A stretch of 64,000 nt of DNA. Origin: Rhabdophis nuchalis (Eukaryota > Chordata > Lepidosauria > Squamata > Natricidae). Shown here in pieces: positions 56,960 to 64,000 of the stretch (positions are counted from its first letter, which is position 1; each line of letters starts with the position of its first letter). The stretch lies in contig CM077644.1 in the NCBI GenBank assembly GCA_039707465.1, positions 216,757,462 to 216,821,461 of the forward strand, in the 5' to 3' direction. The translations under genes were made by a program, and so were the position numbers. The notes beneath the pieces were generated by a model. The model saw nothing but the letters and a program-made list of their open reading frames with translations. It was not told the DNA's origin and did not search any database.

Positions 56960-58373
56960 CAAAACAAAAGAATTGTTGATCATTAACAAGTTTATAAAAC
57001 AGTGATTTAGTTACATAAATAAATTGATATCAGTGTATCAAATCTTAATTACTTTCAACTTCATGAGGATGTTTACATGGGTGAGGAAGTACAACTTTTT
57101 TTCCTAGTATAATAAATAAAATGGAGAGCATGGAACATTTTTCCCTCTAAATAAAAAAAAAATCTACAAACATACCTCTAGCATGTTCTCTAGTGAAAAG
57201 AACAAGAGACACGGGACAACTTTTGCACCAAAACGTTAAAAAAAATGCATTAAATGCACAAAGGTACAGAACCATCAGCTAAAGTAAAAGACACTATACT
57301 GTAACCAAAATTGGTAATAAGAATATAATGAACAGTTTGGTAGTTAGATCTCCAGTTTGGTTATTTTAAAGCATTAAGACAAGGCAAGATAGAAGGCTGC
57401 TTTTCTTCTGAAGTAATTCTAGAGGAAATAAAAAATACTTTGTTGGTTTGTTTGTTTGTTTAAAAAAATTAACTGAAAAGTAGAACAGTCATACCAACTT
57501 TCTGTCCTGCACAAAGTCAAATACCTATGCAGAATAAGATTAGCTTATTAATAGCTCCTGCAAAGGCCTAATGTATTATGTCAATCATTTGGAAAACACT
57601 GCAGGTAGCTACAGACAAGGATGTACTACACGGCTACCACCACGACGGAAGGGCAACGCACACAAATCACATGGGATAACCAGGCCCTTGCAACAACTGG
57701 CTAGATGCCAAAGCCATTTTCACTATACTGTTGCTTCTGTAATATACTTTATGAGAAGTGGTTAAATAAATCGCTTCAACAAAATAGCCAGGCGTTTCAG
57801 GGACTGGAACCCATTATAATTTGCATGCATACTGCTAAGTTTACAAGTAGTAACAATGTGGTCCATTATTATCCGTAGCCATCCCATGATATGAAAAAAG
57901 GGATATTTAAGTTTTCTAGGCTAGGAGGCACAAACCCCAAATCTGGCATACTGTATTCTTAATGCTAAGGCTTGCTGCTCTGGCTGTGTTGTCCCCGCTT
58001 TACTAGAGTGCCTGTTACAAGTGCACAAGTGTGTATACATATACATATGCATACACGCATCTGTATAAATATATATATATATACGTATAATTTTCCCCTA
58101 ATTTCCATCCAAGAATGCAATCCAAAAGGTGGCTCTGCATAGATGCCCAGCATATTCAGTTCGTCACCTGAGCCAACCCCTGAAGCTAGGCGCACTTGAG
58201 TCTTTTTAATATCTTTCCTTGTTTTTGTTCAAAACCAAGCTACTGCAGCTTCAAGTATTTCGCATTATAGATTTTTTTTAAATAAATTAGTTAACGTTAT
58301 ATTTTTTTTCAATATTCCGACATATACTATAATATATATATATACAGTACAATAAATGCTCTCATTCTTTAAT

Positions 58374-58384
58374 TTTATTTTATT
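58374..58384 (-). terminator. Possible proximal polyadenylation signal (overlapping AATAAA)
   Basis: Two AATAAA hexamers on the minus strand (58374-58379 and 58379-58384), about 640 nt after the stop codon. Could produce a shorter 3' UTR. Confidence 0.4.
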
Positions 58385-58667
58385 TTTTTCAGATAAATCC
58401 CTGAGAATGTATGTTGACAGTCGCTAAGTTTCCACATGCGCAAGCGTTGTGTTGTGCCATGCTTCTGGATGAACAAGCACTGCAAAGCCACGTGGGTCAG
58501 CCTTTCAAACTATTTGTTATTTGGGTGGTTGGTTCATTTAAACAAGCTGAAATGTTCAGGATGAATTACAAAAGAGTAAAGCTGGAGCCATTCGAGGTAC
58601 TTATCACAGGATGGAGGTGTTTTTGTTTGGTTTTTTTTTTTAAAGCCATTGCAATATATTTTTTCTT

Positions 58668-58698
<31 letters not shown>

Positions 58699-59020
58699 TT
58701 TCTTTTGAGGCTGTGAATTAGATAGAAAGAATGGGAGAGCTTGGTGGACTTTTGCCACTTGACAACATAGACTCAGTGTAAACCAAACTTCTCTTTTAAG
58801 CCTCTCAAATCTTTCATACAAAACAGAAAAGGAAAGGGGGGAAAAACACACATACTTTCACAATGTGACATTTTAGTTTTGCGAACTTAGTATAGAACTA
58901 TACACATATAATACCGGTGTGGCTCTGTTTTAAGTTAAAAAGGATACAAAGGCAGGCTCAAGTAAAAATGTATTGCCCTCCCCCCCCCTTCCCCATCCAT
59001 TCACGCTTTTTCTCTTTTTG

Positions 59021-59908
<888 letters not shown>

Positions 59909-61379
59909 TCACAAAGACTGGCTCAAAAGACTGAAGAAAGAGCCAAATGCTTGGGAGAACCACTTACAGAAGCTTCCAATGGTACCTGCACTTTGAAAAT
60001 GATTGGATTCAGCATCAGAGAATCTTATCTTTCTTCTCTAAAATGGAAATATCCCCCCCCCCCCCCCACAACAAAGCTCCTTTTGGAATATGCTGGCAAA
60101 CCCAAACAGCTTCATCCTCAACATCCCCAAGCCTGCTCAAAATCAAATAGCAAGCTGAAATAAGGTACTTCTATCAAATCTGTGGCTGTCTGAAGCAAAG
60201 CAGAGCAACTTGAATGGAAAACTTTATGAGCGATTTGGTACCTTTTGGTACTACAGAGACAAAGATGCTGCACTGGCAAAATAAACATTCTTTCCTTCCC
60301 CCCTTTCTTTATAAAAAAGCGAGTTTGAAAGGGAGAGAACAGTGGGACCAAGTGGCCAACAGAACTACCTGCTGATAACAGGAAGTAGCATTTCCAGCAA
60401 CTGCTTCTGCCATCTGTGGCAGCAGATACAGCGACACCCTGTGTACCACAAGGCCAATAGGGCTGTTTTTTAATGCACTCTACCAGTTCTCTCCAATATG
60501 CTATGGCATCTGGTAAAGTTCCCATCTCTCCCACCTTCTACTCATCTCCCAAGAGCTCAGCTGCCCTCTCTTGCCGTAATGGATAGGACGCAGCTGAAAT
60601 AATTCTGTGAAGATTCCCATTGCACAAAACTCCTCTGCCTCTTTGTCTGAAGGGTTTATCCTGCAATTTGTCTGGAGAGTGGTACCTGCAAATTCTAATA
60701 TAATTCTGCCTAAAACATCAAAGGAACATACACTTTAAAAATCAGAACTCAAAAGAGCCTTGCCCCAAAACCCTTTTGCCTATTTTTCCTGTAATAATTT
60801 TCATCATTATTCATTTCTTTTCATAATTTTCTTGCAATTTTCACTACATACTGTTGAAAAACAAAATTACAGCATTTTGCTTCCCACCCCATAGTAATAA
60901 GTGAGTATTAAAAAAATCGCATTCAAAATAAATGTTTTGATAGTTCTGCAAATGTTTCCTTGACACGGCTATGAACTGGAAATGAATTTTCAGCGTCAGA
61001 AGGGACTGTTTCCAGAAACATTTTTTAAATGATTTGAACAACCTGTTTTGCACATCCCTGCATGCTGATCAATGGAATGTATAAATCAGTCTCATAGTTG
61101 AAGGGGGTAACAGTTTCCTCTCCCCCTCTCTTTGCTATCTCCCTGGCTCCCTAGTCCCCTCATCCCATGCTCTCTATCCCATTATTATGCCTATTTCTCA
61201 AGGGCAAGCCTTGACTCTATTAATACAAAAGCAGGATTGTAGGAATTCTTGCATAGTATATGCAGGTTAAAAAACTTGATTGCTTGAAAGTGGATGTATT
61301 TTCACTGACATATACGCATAATGGATTTATGAATGGATTTTGATGGGACTTGTGGAAGTGAATTATGCAGACCATTCCA

Positions 61380-61530
61380 GTTGGGATTCAGACCAGGAAA
61401 CAGTACTGAGATTTCTCAGTCATCCAGGTCACAGTTGTCTCAAACATACTTTTTCAAAAGACAACTGGTTTAATTTTCCCTGAGGAAGAAGTTTTGCTTT
61501 TCATCCAAAGAAGTTTCATCAGTTGTAATT
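61380..61530 (-). mobile_element. Penelope-like remnant with decayed hammerhead-like core
   Basis: On the minus strand: CTGATGA (61522-61516), 'aacttctttggatgaaaa', then GCAAAAC (61497-61491) where the family has GCGAAAC, followed by 'ttcttcctcagg' and 'accagttgtcttttgaaaaag'. This order matches the fish/reptile Penelope terminal sequence. The G-to-A change is what CpG decay would give. Confidence 0.5.
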
Positions 61531-63670
61531 GAATGGTGGTGTGGTGGGATCTATAGTAGTACCTATCCTTCCATCCCTCACCATTCAGTTTTCGTCTTCC
61601 TTAAGGAAAGATAGTCCAGCTGCCTTTTCAGAGATCTGAAGAAATATCTCCAACTATATCTTCTTAAACATTCCTTAAGTTCATCTACGGAGGTCTTTTG
61701 TGGGATAGAATAACAGAACCTTGAAAACTTGACAGAGTTTCTATCTAACCCAAAGAAAATCAAGATTGAATTATTCTGACTTTCTTTCCCACTCTTTTCT
61801 CTTTCTCAGGACTTCTTTTCTGGAATTCTCCCCTTAACAGCTCACTTAATCTTTCCCCATTTTTGAGACCAAGTCTACATTCCTTCACACCACTTATTGT
61901 AGAATACTTTCTCTGATAAGCATGCCTGCTGCAGATTTTATAGAGTTTTTGATGGCGAGCAAGATACGTTTTCTTCTGCCAGGCATTTTAATCAATCTAT
62001 ATGATAATGTTTAGACAGTAGGCATCTACTGCTCTTAAGTGCTTCCCCACTGGTATACTGGGTAGCTTATATCAGCTTGTTATTTACTTTACCCAAATAC
62101 GTTGCCTTTGGTTGTTTCTGTGGATTGTGAAGTGTTTTTCTTCCCAATTTTTGTCAGGCAATTTCCATGCGTTGTCCTGAGAAAATATTGATTTCGAAGG
62201 GTGGCCAATAATTTTTAAAATAATTTAATTAATCCAGCAATCTCAACAGTGACTAGCTTTCCCCCTCTGTTCAAACCTGAAGTTGTTTCAAAATGTTTGC
62301 ATTCACTAAGCAGATATAGCAGCTCTTTCCCAATTGCTCTCAATAGAAAAAGAGCAATTTACAGCCTCAGCCTCCTTAATCTGTCAGAGATTGTTGCTTG
62401 TTGCTACTTTAGCCTATACCCCACTTAAAGTTAAAGGCCTCATGTAGATCTGAATGGCTACAGATAAAAAAAAACCCTCAAGACTATAATAAACTCTCAA
62501 TCTAGCACTGCACATTTGTACAAACAAGTCCTAGCTTCCGACATATTCCCCAAGGAACTGGCATCCTTTTACACCATTCCATCCCCCAAATAAGACACAA
62601 CATGTCTACATAGCACTGAATATAACCTTAACAGGAAAATAGAAATTTGTGTCCTGGCTGAAATACCTTCGCCTATAGTCACAGCCAGATTCCCTGTTTG
62701 AAATGAGCTAGTTTCTTTAGTGCCCTTTTGTTGTTCTTGTGAGGTCGAACAATGACTGATGGGGTCTATAAACTGAAGCTTATAGGCAGCTTGAGTGCCT
62801 CATTATTGCTTGAAATAATTTGCACACATCTGTGCGCTCAGCTAACCACACCCAAAGGTCCTCATTTTACTCATCTGGGTCCTGTTGTACTATGTGCTTC
62901 CATATACATGTACACCTTTCTCCTGCTCCATTCAATGCTTTCCTTCATTTACATAAACAAACACACCCTCGTTTATTTATAAGCTTGTGTATGTCTCAAA
63001 AGTGATCTTTGCATTGCATCACAGTTTCCTTATGGAAGTGACACATGCACACACACATTCATACAGAGCAAAAAAAAGCCATTTGCTTGCCAATAGGATA
63101 CTATTAAATCACCAGCTATACCTCCTTTGGAATGAAGATTAGGAAAGGCAAATCTTAGAAAGGAGTAACTGAAATCCTAACAAGCTACCATTTTTCAGAT
63201 TAGTCAATAAGAGCAATTCATTTTAGGGAAAATTTACAGTTATAATTAAAAATTCATTTACAGTCTAAATGAAATCTGGTCTGATTTGGGTTTCTTAGAA
63301 ATTGCTTGCAGCTGATGGGTCTAAACTATTATGCCTATTAACAAATGTTAAATATATCAAGAAAAACAACTGTAAGTTTTAGACACATTAGTTCTATGTT
63401 CGGGGGTTTGGGCTACTTAGAAAGTTGAGCAGAATGTGTGAAGAATCTACATCCTTTCTCAAATTAAATTTACTTTGAGAGTTTGCCCGTTCTTGGGCAC
63501 ACTTCTTTTTCATTAGAACATCAGAGACCTATCATAATTTCCTTGGTGTTGACACCAATGTTGGTCCTTATAGCAAATCCAAATATTATGTTTTAGGTGT
63601 TATTTTCAAACAAATTATAACAAATAAGTTCTCATTATAGCTATAAACGCACTGTGAATAAAATTCTATA

Positions 63671-63896
63671 CGATGGTATCTTGGTACTCAGCCTTATTTG
63701 GTTCTGGGAGGTACCATGAGTACCAAAAACAATTAGTTCAAAACACATTTTTCCATAAGGAATAATGTAGTGAGTCACAAGTTCTAGCTTGTGCATTGAG
63801 TATCAAACAATGAGCACCAGGACAAAATTTTCACGTCAAAAAGTTGTGAGTATCAAACTTGATGAGTTTCACAGTAGTTGAGTATCAAGGTACCAC
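63671..63896. mobile_element. mariner/Tc1-type short element, 226 bp, TA target
   Basis: Ends 'tggtatcttggtactca' and 'tgagtatcaaggtacca' are inverted repeats; TA at 63669-63670 and 63897-63898. The interior repeats 'gagtacca' / 'gagtatca' modules. Confidence 0.83.
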
Positions 63897-64000
63897 TATA
63901 GTCTTATGAACTGCATTCCTAGCCATTTGCGCTATCTTTAAATAGAAAATGCACTGGATAAATTTCCTTCACATAATTAAAAAAGCCTAGAGTTTTCTGT

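Larger units (their letters stand above)
56935..59020 (-). other. ZSWIM6: ZSWIM6 3' untranslated region (predicted)
   Basis: Noncoding sequence between the stop codon and the predicted distal poly(A) site, about 2.1 kb. T-rich on the minus strand's complement, with a (CT)n run at 58675-58698 and a C run at 58979-58988. It contains no recognisable transposon, unlike the DNA to its left, which fits a retained transcribed region. Its end is a prediction from signals only. Confidence 0.65.

Noticed and set aside
60118..60534. 138-codon minus-strand frame in the ZSWIM6 intron
   Set aside because: No splice-site pair or conserved motif supports an exon. Intron frames of this length occur by chance.

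Overview
This window is vertebrate nuclear DNA, most likely from a squamate reptile and probably a snake. The base composition is AT-rich. CR1 copies have 3' tails that seed short tandem repeats, there are L2-type LINEs with (ATT)n tails, and there are fragments that look like BovB, Rex1 and Penelope elements. Short hAT and mariner-type elements are abundant. No bacterial or viral gene organisation is present.

The only host gene I can support lies on the minus strand at the right end. It comprises the terminal coding exon (59021-59883) and a roughly 2.1 kb 3' UTR (to about 56935) of a ZSWIM-family gene, best called ZSWIM6. The last intron runs off the window (59884-64000). Everything to the left (1-56930) is intergenic sequence downstream of that gene, made mainly of transposable elements, simple repeats and unrecognised unique sequence.

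Layout. 1-515: end of an L1 ORF1 with its 3' tail. 516-2440: CR1 with a 538-codon open reverse transcriptase frame. 4.1-13.8 kb: hAT and mariner short elements and L2 fragments. 16.4-19.2 kb: palindromic hAT elements, a GT/TA microsatellite and Penelope-like remnants with hammerhead-ribozyme-like cores. 20-23.4 kb: BovB, Rex1 and old CR1 fragments. 24.9-25.2 kb: solo LTR. 25.2-30.2 kb: hAT elements with clear 8-bp target duplications. 30.4-33.9 kb: almost complete L2 with both endonuclease and reverse transcriptase. 36.6-39.9 kb: old L2 split by a mariner-type element, then a second CR1 and a long microsatellite block. 40.6-41.8 kb: long inverted-repeat element with an L2 inside it. 43.9-47.6 kb: L2 split by a 1,870-bp GC-rich hAT-type element with large hairpins. 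50.3-56.2 kb: more hAT elements, CR1 tails and a SINE family. 56.9-64 kb: ZSWIM6 end.

The elements form a layered record of insertions: several sit inside others with exact target duplications, which gives relative ages. The observations most worth checking are a 376-bp block that is nearly identical between two otherwise diverged CR1 copies, the composite hAT element with nested hairpins, and the hammerhead-like cores. I found no convincing new protein-coding system.
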